64,000 nucleotides of DNA, taken from Acanthamoeba castellanii str. Neff (lineage: Eukaryota > Discosea > Longamoebia > Acanthamoebidae). Shown piece by piece: positions 1-13,037 of this stretch. The notes beneath the pieces are model-generated. The model saw only the letters and a list, made by a program, of their open reading frames with translations. It was not told where the DNA came from and did not search any database. The position numbers were made by a program, and so were the translations under genes. The stretch lies in the NCBI RefSeq assembly GCF_000313135.1, contig NW_004457654.1, positions 256,210-320,209 on the forward strand. The letters are read 5' to 3'. Each line of letters opens with the position of its first letter. Position 1 is the first letter of the stretch.

Positions 1-418
1 CAACTCTCTGCACCCCTTGTGCACACTCAAACCTAACAAGCAAGGGATAGCCTGTTTGAAGGCAACCACCGGAACCTTCTTCAATCACAAAGAGCCAAGC
101 AAGCTCCCGGACATCATCTTTCCGCAGCACAACCATAAGGCTAAGCCACTTGGCCTTCAAAAAACAAGAACCACTCTTTACCCCCAACGGGGGGGGGGGA
201 AGGAGGGCTGGCCTGCCGGCGGTCACGAGCCATTGCCTTTTCTGCGTTTAATTCAAGGAGCCAAAGCGGCCAATGGGAGATTACAGGACGGCGAACAAGG
301 AAAAGCCGATCCGCCTTGTGTTCGTTTAAAGTTTTAGTGTACCGCCAGTCGTCACCACACACGATCCGCCTTGTGTTCGTTTAAAGTTTTAGTGTACCGC
401 CAGTCGTCACCACACACG
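1..418. other. Upstream region of the EF-hand/PAP gene, no gene seen
   Basis: I see no convincing coding region here. The short open frames on both strands have no recognisable motif and run through a G tract and a tandem duplication. The right part (from about 307) is a 55-base direct duplication that ends at the start codon of the next gene, so it probably supplies that gene's 5' untranslated region. Confidence 0.5.
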
Positions 419-420
419 AT
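307..420. repeat. Perfect 55-bp tandem duplication ending at the start codon
   Basis: Bases 307-361 are repeated exactly as 362-416, followed by the first four bases of a third unit. The second copy runs into the ATG at 419. The core TCCGCCTTGTGTTCGTTT also resembles the first bases of exon 2 of the following gene (about 547-566), so exon 2 may carry a diverged third copy. Confidence 0.9.
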
Positions 421-3246
421 GAAGATGCGTGCCTCTGCCACGCTTCTCCTGTGCCTTCTTGCCGTGGCCGGTGTCTTCGCAGCGCCCAAGTTCGTTTCCC
501 TGTTCTAGTAGCACCCCCCCCCCAAACTAACACGTTCATTCAGTAAGTCCGCCTTGCGTTCGTTTTTTGAACTCATCGACGAAGATGGAAACGGGATGGT
601 CACCGCCGCTGAAATAGGTACCTCTCAAGCTTCGCTCTTCGTTCTTTTTTTTTCCTAGCTGACCAGTAAGTACCGTCCAGCCGCCCACTGGATGAGGGTC
701 GAGGGCGACGAGCTGCTCCCGCACGCGCAGGCCCGACTCTCGAGCGGACTCCACAAGCTGGTCGTATCGAAGCACGACGCGGACGACAGCGGCGCCATGG
801 AGTGGGAGGAGTGGCAGCAGGCCTACGGCCGCCTCGACAAGGCCGAGGGCCTGTCCGGCCTCCACAAGCGCGACTCGATCACCTCCGTGGTACGTGTCGC
901 ACGCGCGGAACTTTCTCTCCACATTTTTGAATATTGAATATTGTGGCCATGCGAACGTGGGCCACGAGGCCGCGCATACCGACCATTCCTCCGAAGAACA
1001 CGACAAGGAAAGAATTTTCATACCCGTCAACTGACGTACACCACACTGCCACCACCTACACACTATACACCAGCAACCCCAACAAGTGCGCTTGGCCACG
1101 ACGACCAAGCCCGCCACGGAGATGGTCATCATGTGGATCACCAGCAGTACGCGCCGCACCATTCTCTCACCCACGGAGCGATGAAGCACTGACCCATTTC
1201 CTGCTGTGTGCTGTCGACAGCCCTTTCGACGAACCCCGTCGCCGAATTCGGTCTGGCCAACTCGACGCTCCGTCAGCAAGTGTCGGGCACCTGGACCACC
1301 TACAACGCAGGCGTCCTCGGTACACGCATCTTCCAACAATCAATCACACCACGGCACACAGCACACAGCCCAGCTAATCAGCGTGGGCTTGTTCGCAGGA
1401 TGGTCGGGCCACATTCACACTGTCACCCTCCGCAACCTTCAGCCCGCCCAGACCTATAAGTAAGTGTCCGATGGAAATGCGTGCTGTGTCGTGCTGTTGC
1501 CTCGCCTTCCCCACTCCTGGGAGCTAATCGGAGTTCGCCGTGTGTTTCCGTGGCATCAGCTACCGCGTGGGCGACCCCACCCACAACGCCTGGAGCCCCA
1601 TTCACAGGTTCTCCACCATGGACCCCCACCAGACCGAAGTCAGGATTGCCACCTTCGGTGACATGTACGTTCGCCTCCATTCCTCCCAACCATGCGGTCA
1701 CCACACATCCCGGTTTCCCGCTCACCGTGGCGATCTCTCGTTTTCATTTCACTTCGAAGGGGAACTGTGATGCCGATGGGATTCGAGGTCACCAAGCAGA
1801 TGATCAAGGACGACGCCGATATCAACTTCCAGCTGATCGTTCACGCTGGCGACATTGCCTATGGTGGCGTCTCCCACGAGTGGGAGTTCGAGGTGCGTCC
1901 CGCCCCCAAGCAAACAATAGACTCCAGCCACTGACACACCGTTATCTCGTGCAGTACATTTGGGATCTGTGGGGCGAGCAAGTGTCTCCTCTGGGAGATC
2001 ACATTCCCTACATGGTCGCTGTCGGTACGCAGCACGCACACACCACGCACGCGCTCGCGCATCCTCTGACCGCCAGTATCATCTGTATACTATGCAGGCA
2101 ACCACGAGAAGTACTACAACTTCACGTCCTACAAGGCGCGCTTCAACATGCCTGGCCACCAGAGCGGAGGCATCGATAACTTCTACCACAGGTACCCCCC
2201 CCCACCCCGGTCGCGCCTCGGCTCGGCCCGAGCATAGAGCTCATTCTCTCTCGTCACCCGACGTCGCAGCTTCGACTACGGTGGCATCCACTTTGTGAGC
2301 ATCTGCACTGAAGTCTACGCCTACCCCTACGAGCGGGGCTCTGCCCAGTACGCCTGGCTCGAGAGGGTACCCCTGCACCCGTCCTCCGACTGTGATTCTC
2401 TCACCCTCACCCGATTCGCTCACGTCGGCCCGCGAATCAGGATCTGGCCGCTGCCAACGCCAACAGGAAGAACTCGCCCTTCATCATCGTCGTCGGCCAC
2501 CGTACGAAATCCCCGCCAGCCCTGCACCACAGCTTTTGGTTAATTCTGCCCTCAAACCGCGTGTTTTTTTATAGGTCCGATGTACTCGTCGGACAAGTCT
2601 TCCGACAGCGGTCCGCTCAAGCGCGAGCTGGAGCCCCTTCTCAACAAGTACGGTGTCGACCTCGCCATCTGGGGCCACATGCACTCCTATGAACGCACCT
2701 GGCCCGGTACGAGACACACCACTCTACGCTTTTCCAATTCTATGCTTGCGGGTACCATGGCTCACCTCGCTGCTCTTCGCCAGTCTTCAACAACACGCCG
2801 TCGGTGACGACCGGTAACGTGTTCAGGAACGTCAACGGCACCATTCACCTCACCATCGGCACTGCCGGGTACCTCCTCTCCACCTCCAAGGCCGCAATCG
2901 ATCTTCTCCATCGATCGACTGACTCACGCGTTGTGTGTTGGCAAACTCTAAACAAAAACAGAGCGTTCAGCGACGAGGCCTGGGTCGAGCCGTCGCCCGT
3001 GTGGTCGGCCAAGCACATCGGAACCTTCGAGGACGTTGCCTACGGCTACGGTTCGCTCTACCAAGCACTCATTCCCTTTCAGGCACCTGACCGTTGAATC
3101 AACTAACATCGTTCATGATGATGAATGGTGGCGACGATGCAGGTTACCTCCACAAGCTGGACAACAACAGGATGCGCTTCCAGTACAGGAAGTGGGATAC
3201 CGGCAAGGTGTGGGACGAGATCTGGATTGAGCGGACCACGCACTGA
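419..3246 (+). CDS. Secreted EF-hand / purple acid phosphatase fusion
   Basis: This is a metallophosphoesterase that should hydrolyse phosphomonoesters in the secretory or lysosomal lumen or outside the cell. The start gives a signal peptide (residues 1-22, Leu/Val-rich, ending FAA). Exons 419-489, 544-617 and 681-889 join in frame and encode two canonical EF-hand loops, DEDGNGMVTAAE (36-47) and DADDSGAMEWEE (81-92). The next exon opens with PQQVRLA, the usual first strand of the fibronectin-like N domain of purple acid phosphatases. The five metal-ligand blocks follow: GDMG, GDIAYG, GNHE, VGHRP and GHMHSYERTWP. The protein ends IERTTH at the TGA of 3244-3246. About a dozen introns interrupt it. 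The PAP part is full length. The EF-hand pair is the odd part and suggests calcium binding or control. If the splice at 889 is wrong, these would be two separate genes, but the join is in phase 0 and open. Confidence 0.87.
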
Positions 3247-3417
3247 TGCGCCACGTGACTGTCTAGTGTCGTGTCCTAGAATGAAATTTTGTGTACTACC
3301 TCTTCTGAGCAGACGAGACTCTCTTCGGGAAGTCTTGACCGCTCCCTCCCCTCTTATGGTAAACTGGACGAACTGCTCCTCCTCTTCTTGTCCCAACTCC
3401 AAGTTTTGGGCTTCTGA

Positions 3418-3425
3418 TGACGTCA
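3418..3425. promoter_or_regulatory. Perfect CRE palindrome TGACGTCA
   Basis: The palindromic ATF/CREB site lies 45 bases upstream of the ATG at 3470. bZIP proteins of the ATF/CREB class recognise this sequence, and one such gene is encoded at 26984-28577. The site is visible in the sequence. Its use is inference. Confidence 0.4.
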
Positions 3426-3469
3426 GCAGCCGCCACAGGCATTTTGCTCATAACCACTTTTGGCTCGAG

Positions 3470-6059
3470 ATGGAAGCGGCAGGAGTTCTTCCATCTTCAA
3501 CTTCTGATGCCTCGCCCAAGCAGGCTCTTCTGTCCCTCCTCACTATTAATGGTATGCATGGGCAATTCATTTTATTTATAAATTCGACGTTAATCCTCCG
3601 GTCCGGCCTAGTTTAATCCTTCATCTCGAATGCACAGATGTGTACGAGTTTGAAACAATTGACGGCATTGGCGGCTTCGGTCCCACTACGACATGGCTGC
3701 ACAGGGAGCGGTCAAGGGCCACACGCAAGGTTCAGTCCAGCCTTTTGCGCCACACGACACCCGTGTTGACGTGTTGGCGTCTCCGCCTCGTCACGACAGG
3801 GTGGACACTCGCTGTTCTTCGTGTGCGGCGACTTCATGTCGGCATCTCGTCTGGGCAACGTCCACAAGGGTGCGCACATGGTCCATCTCTTCAACGAGAT
3901 GGGCGTCGACTATGGTACGATCGCCCTCGCGTGACGCACACCGTGGTTCTCGACCTCTGACACCGATGTCTCTCCGCCTTGTTGCGTGCTATTAGTCGTG
4001 TTTGGCAACCACGAGTTCGATTTTGGCAACGAAGTGCTTCGCACACGGATTAAAGGTAAAGGAGTGTATTGTGCACACAGTGAATCCACCACGTGACCAA
4101 CCCGCATGCGACGCGCGTCATTGCCGGCGCAGAGTCCAAGTTCAAGTGGCTCGGTACCAATGTGCTGACGCCCGAGGGCAAGCCGTTCGGAGGTTCCAGC
4201 TGGATAGACGTTCGCGAATACCCGCTGAGGGGCAACAATGGCGATGACGGTACTCACCAACGCGCGCCCGGGTCATTGTCGCCGGCGCTTACTCACCCCG
4301 GGTGCTTTGTTGCAGTGCTGCGAGTGGGGCTGTTTGGCGTCTGCACCTTGGCCACCCCGAACCTTTCGTTCCCCGACGCGGATGTCACCTTCGCACCCAT
4401 CATTGCATGTACGCTCTTCAATCACCGGCCACGTTCGTGCAATGCTCACACGCACTTTTGTTGGTCCGCCCCTCCCCCTTGCAGCCGCCAAGGACGCGGT
4501 CAAAGCTCTGTTGGAGGAGCACAAGGTGGACGTCATCATCGCTGTCACCCACATTTCCTTGCCGCAGGACAAGGAACTAGCCACCAAGGTCCCGGAGATC
4601 GACGTACGCACTTCCGCTATCCACCGCACGACTCGAGTTAATGTGTCGCTCTCTCGTGCGTTGCTGGCGCAGATAATTATTGGAGGCCACGACCATGTGC
4701 CCTACTGTCTCTTCGAACACAAGGTGTTCATCATGAAGGTCGGCCAAAACGCAGAGTACCTGGGCAGAATCGACATCAACTACACCCGAAATGATCTTGC
4801 CAAGCCCAACGCCCAGGGCCGTGAGAAAGGTACATCGTTCTGTTGCTTCTGTCAACAACTCTACCGCGCGGTTTCTGAGAGTTGTTTTCGTTATCGTGTG
4901 CTGTGTGTCCTTGCGTACCAGGGTTCATTTCACTCGACTGGAAGGTGAAGGCCAACAGAAGAATCCCCTCTGATGAGAGAATTGACGCTGTCATCAGGTA
5001 CTGGCTTATGTTTGCGCGCCGGCTACCAATCTGTTGGCGCGCAATCCAGCTAACCCAGTGAACTGCTTTCAGGTCGTATACGGAGACGCACGACGAAGCG
5101 CTTCGCCAGCCCATCGCCACTGTCGTCACCGCGCTCGATAGCACACAAACACGGTACGTCGAGCATTGGAGTTGCCACCAGCACCAACATTTGATTGACG
5201 AGCCTCTCCTTCTCAATCAAAGGTCAAAGGAGTCAACAATGGCCAACTTCCTCACCGATGCGCTGTGCGAGACATTCAATGCTGATGTACGCCCGACCGT
5301 TTTTGCTGCGTTGTGTTTTGAGAGCCTGCCTGACGGTGAATCTCTCCCAGTTGGCCATAATCAACGGAGGGTTCATTCGAGGAAACAGGGTCTACGAGCA
5401 GGGCTACTCGTTCACTCTGGGCGATGTGGAGCGCGAGTTCCCCTTCCCCAAGAAACCCTTCTTCATCGAAACACTCGGTATGCCAGCGGCTAGCCCTTGG
5501 TGCTCGTGGTGGTGATGATTGTTCATCTTTCTATCTCTGTCGTGCATCAGGCAAGGAAATCTGGGAGGCTCTCGAGACGGGCGTTCGCGCAGTGGAAGAA
5601 CGGGCTGGGTTCTTCCTGCACCTTTCGAAGGGTGCGCCACTAGCCCCTCCTTTTAGTGAGTGTGCACTAGGCAGTTGAGCCTGACTGCTTCCCTATCTGT
5701 GCACAGGCTGGACCTACAGTTTTGACCCGCGGAAGCCGCCAGGCCAGCGCATCATCAGTGTACAGCACAACGGCGAAGATTTGGCACTGGACCGAAGTTA
5801 CAGAGTCGTGGTACGTGCGTGTGTCTTGTTGACGGAGTCTTTTGGTCCGCCATGCCACTTACGCATAGGCGGCGTGCCGGCTTCGCGATCACAGATCACT
5901 GAGTATATGCGAGGCGGAGGCGATGGCTTCGAGTCACTCAAGCGCGGCACGGTGCTCAAGACCAGCGACCTCAAGATAAGCGAGATCCTCACCCGGTACA
6001 TCATCGACAAGAAGGAGATCGCGCCCGTCCTCGAGGGCAGGGTTGTGTATATTCACTGA
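3470..6059 (+). CDS. 5'-nucleotidase / UDP-sugar hydrolase-type metallophosphatase
   Basis: The protein has a calcineurin-like phosphatase domain followed by a 5'-nucleotidase C-terminal domain, the pair that hydrolyses nucleotides or UDP-sugars. Visible blocks in order are LLTINDVYEFE, GDFMSASRLG, VFGNHEFDFGNE, GLFGVCTL, VTHISLPQDKE, IIGGHDHVPY, then NFLTDALCETFNAD, IINGGFIRGNR and GGGDGFESLKRG of the C-terminal domain. In most relatives the first metal motif is N-D-x-H. Here it is N-D-V-Y, so one metal-binding histidine is replaced by tyrosine. I have seen this variant in protist members, so it is probably real. No signal peptide is present from the ATG at 3470, which suggests a cytosolic enzyme, unlike surface ecto-5'-nucleotidase. 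The first intron starts GTATGC just after LLTIN. The stop is TGA at 6057-6059. Confidence 0.88.
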
Positions 6060-6581
6060 GCCCCTTTGGGGAATCACCATCACGCCAGCCCTTCAGCTTG
6101 GTCATCCACCTTCATGAGCGGTGTGTTATGAATGTGTGATGAGCCGTGGTCAAGGCACGTGAAGCACGACGGGCATTGCGGGATGATCCTGTGGGCTGCC
6201 CTGGGCACTGTACCGGCTTGTGTGGTCGAGGGTCAATGGACCTCAGCCCTCCACCAGCTCGAAGTGGTTGGTCTGCACCACGGTCAGCCTGAATTTCCGC
6301 CGCCTGTCATGATCCCTCTTCGCACGCCTGAAGCGATCACACAGGGTCCATCACACAGGTGGCCAGCTGTGAGCACTGGCCCATTTTGATTCTCACCTTC
6401 AACTGCCTGGGCTGAGGGGAAACAACAACGGCGACAGTGCACCGCGCGAGAGGGACCATAACGACGAGCATCATTTTTTCTACTTTCTTTCTTGGCAATC
6501 AATCGCGTGGCCGAGGGAAGCTGGCTGCTGCATCGGCTCTGGCCAGAGAGGCACACGGCGTTGCGGCGAGGTGCGGGCAAA
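6060..6581. other. Intergenic region before WDR41
   Basis: About 520 bases hold the 3' end of the phosphatase transcript and the WDR41 promoter. A T/C-rich stretch (about 6474-6494) lies roughly 90 bases before the WDR41 start. No conserved coding sequence, RNA gene or repeat was recognised. Confidence 0.4.
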
Positions 6582-9500
6582 ATGAATGTATTCGACTACA
6601 TCTCAGATCTGATAGGATCGAAAGATAGCAACACCACCGGGCACGACGAAGATGAACAGGAGAAAAAGCGATCCCTCTCGGTCGGTGGCCACCCCGCAAA
6701 GAGGAACCCAAATCTGAAGCGAAAAGCGTTTTGGTCTCGAGGAGAACGGAAGGAAAAGGATGGAGTGAAAGAGGGCGAGGAGATTTCTTCAAAAGCTGAC
6801 GATGCACTGCTTCAAAACCCTCTGAATGAACTTCAAATTCTGATGGGCCACAGCGACATTGTGCGATTAATGCACAAAATCGACGACTTCAAGTAAGTAC
6901 ACTACGCTCCTATCATTTTTCCTTTTTTGAACTATTTTAATTATAATTATAAAATTAACATTACTCGTTCGGCGTTTCAGGATGGCCTCTGCAGGTGACG
7001 ACGGTGCAATCATTGTGTGGAACGTTGCTGCCGGCAAGCAGTTGTATCAGCTTACGTACGAGCTGCCTGCCTCGCCAAGTCATCAAATGCTTGCATTCAG
7101 TCTGTCTGACGCTGCGCTGGTCTAGGGGCCACACGCGGCAGGTCACCTGCCTGCTCACATTGGACCGACACACGCTGGTCTCTGGCTCGGCGGACAAGAC
7201 CATTCGAGTACAGGCCCTCACGCGCCTGGCTCGTTTTCCCTTTGGTGCGCATGCTCACTCCGCCCTTCTTTGATTCAGGTCTGGAGTCTCGACACAGGCA
7301 CATGCGATCACGTCATCAGCAACGCTCATTCGGCGAGCATAAAGGTACCACCTTCTCGCTTCTTGTGCGGCTGTTCTTGTACGCTAGCATATGCTGACCA
7401 CGCCACGGCTTGATTGGCCTCTCCTCTTACAGTGCCTGGCGAAGCTTGACTCTGAGGAGGGTCCGCCGATGTTTTGCTCCGGGGGCAACGACAACAAGCT
7501 GTGTATTTGGAAGAGCGGAACCCAGCAGACGCAACTTCTTGGATGCATAGAGCGACAAGAGGACGAAAGTACTGCTTTCCCTCATGGCTCTCCACGCAGG
7601 CTCATTCACTTACTCACTTACTCGCTCATGGTTGTGCAGACCTCTATTGTTTGCTTCCAATCAGCGGCCAAAGACTGGTCACAGCTTCACATTCTTCCTA
7701 TCTCTGTACTACTTACTACCCCTCCACCTACCTGACCCTCGCAGCAACAAGGACTAACTTGCTGTCCTTGTGCATCAGTTGTTTATAACACCGACACACT
7801 CAAATTCGACAAGCTGCTGGCCTACCACCGAGAATCGGTTCAGTGTCTTTTCAACATCTCCGGTATGTAGCGTTCACCATCGTCATTTGGGGGTGGGGAT
7901 CAGCAGCATCATTCACCCACCAACCTATTACGTGTGCGCGCGCGCCACAGACAAGTTGTTCGTGTCGGGCTCGCTGGACGGGAGTATCGTGCTCTGGCAG
8001 TCGGAAACGCTCACACCTCTGCGCGTCCTCGAGTTCCCCGAGAAATATTTTGAAGACCACTCCTACATCTCTCCGGTCAACCATTTTGCCCTGCTCTCTT
8101 CGGTTCGCACTCTCTCCACACCACGCTACGCTGCTGCCACAACCCCTCATAACCATCTGCTTGCAGCCACTGGCGTTTCAGCTTACCTCTCTCCCGCTTC
8201 TCGCCCCACCACACAGCGCTACCTATGCGCTGCTATCGGCCGAGGGTTTCGAGTCTACGACGTAGCCAAGGGAGACTGCGTCATTGAGTGCAACGAAGGC
8301 CACGAAGCCCCCGTGCTGCGACTCGTGCCCCTGTACAAAGGGTACCACCACTCGACTCCAACACTTGTTTTTTATCCGGTTCTTGTACCGACGTTGTGCG
8401 GTGTGGACCACAGGTCGCGATTGGTGTCGTGCTCGGCGGACTCGTCCATCAAGATCTGGGAGATCCCAACCGGCGCGCGATCCAAGAGTCAAGGCGGCAA
8501 CCCCTCAAGACGGCGACAGAGGCAACCCGCTCACCCTCGGCCAGTGGTACGTCCTTCCGTGTGGTTTTGGGTCGTGCATGCACGCCCTTCCCTTTTGCCG
8601 CCTCCCCCACTGATATCACTGGGCGACAGGGCGATATGCTGGGTCACTCGTGTGCAGTGCACGACCTGGTCGCGCTCACAGAAAACAGTGTGGCTTCCTG
8701 TGGCGCCGACAACCTGGTAAACCACCTCCGCAGCCACAGCTTCTCCTTCCACATTCTTATTCACCCCTTCACTCTCGGCCACCCCCAGGTGATATTGTGG
8801 AAAGACGGCAATGTACAATCGGAGCTTCGCAACCAGGCGGCATCTGCATGGATCATGCATCAAAGGTTCGCTTGCCGTCTCTCCAGTATTGTATTCTCCA
8901 TGTGTGTTGCTTCGTTCTTATTAATGTGTGGTGTTTGTTGAATGGTGCACAGCCTGCGGGAAGAGGAGGAATCGGCTAAGGAGGAAACCAGGCACAGCTC
9001 GTTCAATGACCTTCGACATCTATTGTTGGCGCGAAGGAACTTCATGCAGCAGACCGTCGATGTACATGCCCTGCTCATCACATTGCGCACACCGCAGCGC
9101 ATTTTTACCCTTGACCTCATTCTTTCTTTCTCTTTCTCTCTTCCCATCTCTGTTCAGCTGAGCGACCAGGCAGAGCAAGAGGAGGAAGAGGACATGATTG
9201 CTCAGCGGGAGATGACATGGCCATATTCGTTCTCGAACAAGCGACCCAACATCTCTCTTGGTACTCTTCGCTCCTCTTCGCATGTGCTGGTGGCAGCGCT
9301 CCGGTCTCAACCTTCTCTCTCTCTCTCTCTCTCCCCCCCCCGTACAGAAGTGGAGAGTCGCCCAGTTGCCCCTCCCAACAAGTGGTCCCCTGAGGCCACT
9401 TTGCGGCCACGCAAGGGACCGGGCGATCAAAGTGCGTCCTACTACGACCATGATTGTGTTCTTCTTCGTCATGCAGTGAACGGACCTCCTGACAAGCGAT

Positions 9501-9689
9501 CTCTGTGATTATGCAGATGTGCTCACCTTGCCGGCGGAGGTCAGGGTCAGTCGATCGCGCAGTAGAAGCGAGCTGGTGCCTCTTAGTGCATCCCTCTCCC
9601 CATGGACAGAGCCTTCGCTGGGCGGAACAGCCGAGAAGGACGGGCGTCGCAACTTGCCCAGCATGCAAGCCGCCATCATGCTCCCGTGA
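6582..9689 (+). CDS. WDR41: WDR41 orthologue, WD40-repeat protein
   Basis: In animals WDR41 is the WD40 subunit of the C9orf72-SMCR8-WDR41 complex, which acts at lysosomes in autophagy and nutrient signalling. The N-terminal block NPLNELQILMGHSDIVRL followed by IDDFKMASAGDDGAIIVWN matches the start of WDR41, with the typical spliced join after DDFK. Further blades read VTCLLTLDRHTLVSGSADKT, FCSGGNDNKLCIWK, KLFVSGSLDGSIVLW, YLCAAIGRGFRVYDV, RLVSCSADSSIKIWE and GHSCAVHDLVAL...SCGADNLVILWKDG. That is about eight blades in the WDR41 order. The start at 6582 (MNVFDYISDLIG) was chosen over an in-frame ATG at 6492. The 3' end is uncertain. Using the first CAG at 9475-9477 gives a stop at 9508. Skipping to the CAG at about 9515-9517 gives a Ser/Arg-containing tail ending at 9689. 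Confidence 0.84.
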
Positions 9690-10875
<1,186 letters not shown>

Positions 10876-11140
10876 TAAGGACGACGGTCTTTCAAGCGCT
10901 ACTCAGCCGAAGGTGAACTTGCTACCCGGCGTTGTGCAGACCAACTCTTTCTTTCCTGTATTTGTACATAGAACGGCAGAGATGAACAAAGAGATGTGAT
11001 CCACGTACAAGAAGCACGTTGGCACCCACGGTCTTGAGGAGAGGCATTTTGGAGAAATGCAGAGAAAGCCATCCATGAAAAAGGAAAGGCAAAAAACAAA
11101 GCGAGAAGAAGCTCGGTACTCAACCCTGACTTCGTGAACG

Positions 11141-13037
11141 ATGGAGGCCCCAACGAAGGTGCCGGCGGTGTCAATAGGTTCGCGCTCCTTCCCAACGTTG
11201 GCCAACGGCAAATGTGAATCATAATCGGAGATTGCGTCGTCTTTTATGTTGTCCCCCAGCACCCATGATGAAGCACACGGACTTGCACTACCGCTATTTC
11301 GTGCGCCTCCTCACTCGCCACACTCAATTGTACTTCTCTCTCTCTTTTGCTTGCTCGCCATTCGAGTGTTGTGTGCGCCCGGTGCCTACAAAGCAAAGAC
11401 TTATGAGCTCTGCGGGTCGCGCAGGTACACGGAGATGGTGAGCCTCGGCGCCGTGCTCAACAACCCCCAAGAGGTGCTGGCCTACAACGTGGAGGAGCAC
11501 CCGATCACGGTGCAGCTTGGCGGCTCCAATCCCGCGGGGCTCGCTCGCGCTGCTCGCGTCTGTCAAGAGTACGGCTACGATGAGATCAACCTCAACGTAC
11601 GCACTCAATCCACCACCGCACGAACGCTGTGTGCGTCGCGTGGGTGTTTGCCGATCGCACACACCTTTGGTGGGGGCGCAGGTGGGCTGTCCGAGCCAGC
11701 GCGTAAGCACGCGTTGCTTCGGCGCCAAGCTGATGCTCGACCCTCCGCTCGTGTCCGAAATCATGTCTGCCATGTACAGAGAGGTAACGCACGCACGCAC
11801 GCACGCACACGCACACACACGCACACACACACACAACAGTGGACGGAGAGTCTCATCGCCTGTCCTGCGTCCATAAGGTGGACATCCCGGTCACGGCCAA
11901 GTGCAGGATCGGGGTCGATGAGCTAGACTCGTATGAGTACCTCTACGACTTCATCGACACGGTGGCCACGGGCGTGATGCCCGACGCCGCGCACGTCGAG
12001 GGTGGTCACCGCCCACGGCCCGCTGAAGGCGGCGGGGGCGAGAAAGATGAGAGCAGAGACCGCGGAGAGAACGAAGAAGGCGACCGCGACGACGACGCGA
12101 AGGTGGAGCAGTGGCTCACGAACGAGGCCGAGGCAAACGTGATGAAGGAGCAGGAGTGGGTCGAGCGGCGCGAGAGAAAGGCCAGGCGACAAGCCGAGGG
12201 CCAAAGGGTGGTCGATCATTTCGTAGTTCATGCCCGTAAGGCGTTGCTGCTCGGGAGGTTCTCCACCCTCGACAACCGACGGTACCATACCATCATCCCT
12301 CGCTTTAGCTTCTCTTTCTCTCTTTCTCATTGTCATGAATGTGCTTTGTAGGATTCCTGAGCTCAAGTATGACACGGTCTACAAGTTGAAGCGGGAGGAG
12401 CGGTTCTCGGACTTGCGCTTCACGATCAACGGAGGTGTCGAGACCTATGAACAGATCGCACACCACTTGGCGAACGGCGTCGACGGCGTGATGCTCGGGC
12501 GAATCGCTACGAAAGGTTTCTCAGCCGTGGCTCCCCCATCACCTTCCCGCCCTACCAGTACACTCACAGCCGTGGCCGGTGGTACCAGATCCATGGCTGC
12601 TGACGCAGGTGGACGCCCGATTCTTTGGCAAGGCGAACCCGTGTCTCTCTCGACGAGAGGTGTTGGAGAAGTACTGCGACTACGTGGACAAACACACGCA
12701 AGAACGAAAGTACGTAGAACCCAAACGCGATCGTTGCTTCTGATCTGTGTTGGCTTGCGCCGCTCACGAGTAGTGGCATGGCCCGGGGCTGAGCAGGTTG
12801 GTGAAGAGAGGGCTGTTGGTGCCGATCGTACCTCTGTTTCACGGCAAGAAGGATGGCCGGCGATTCAGACAGGAGCTGAACCGTGCGCTGGACGAGGACA
12901 AGAGGAGCCGAGCCAACAAGGGCGAGCGTGAGAACTGGGAGACCAGCGCGTGGGATGTTGTGGAGGAGGCCCTCAAGGGCATCAGCGACGATACCCTGAA
13001 CGAACGACCACCCACATGTGACCTCTTTGATAGCTAA
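11141..13037 (+). CDS. dusA: tRNA-dihydrouridine synthase, DusA type
   Basis: This flavoenzyme reduces uridines in the tRNA D-loop to dihydrouridine using NADPH and FMN. A short first exon (MEAPTKVPAVSI) joins by a phase-1 intron to APMMKHTDLHYRYF, the FMN-binding N-terminus of the family. Then come TEMVSLGAVL, VQLGGSNPAGLA, EINLNVGCPSQRV with the catalytic cysteine, FGAKLMLDP, VTAKCRIGVDEL, HFVVHARKALLLG, FTINGGVETYEQ and DGVMLGRIA. The C-terminal helical part ends CDLFDS. Between FIDTVA and HFVVHARK, where relatives have a few residues, there is an insertion of about 80 residues rich in Asp, Glu, Arg and Lys (about 11964-12218). An unspliced in-frame intron is the alternative explanation. 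A (ACGC/AC)n tract fills one intron at about 11784-11836. A tRNA-Gln gene lies just downstream. Confidence 0.88.
11784..11836. repeat. (ACGC/AC)n intronic simple repeat
   Basis: Alternating purine-pyrimidine repeat inside an intron of the dihydrouridine synthase gene, beginning directly at the 5' splice site GTAACGCACGC. It has no coding role. Confidence 0.8.

Noticed and set aside
141..362. Minus-strand open frame at the left edge
   Set aside because: It crosses the 55-bp duplication and a G tract and shows no recognisable domain.
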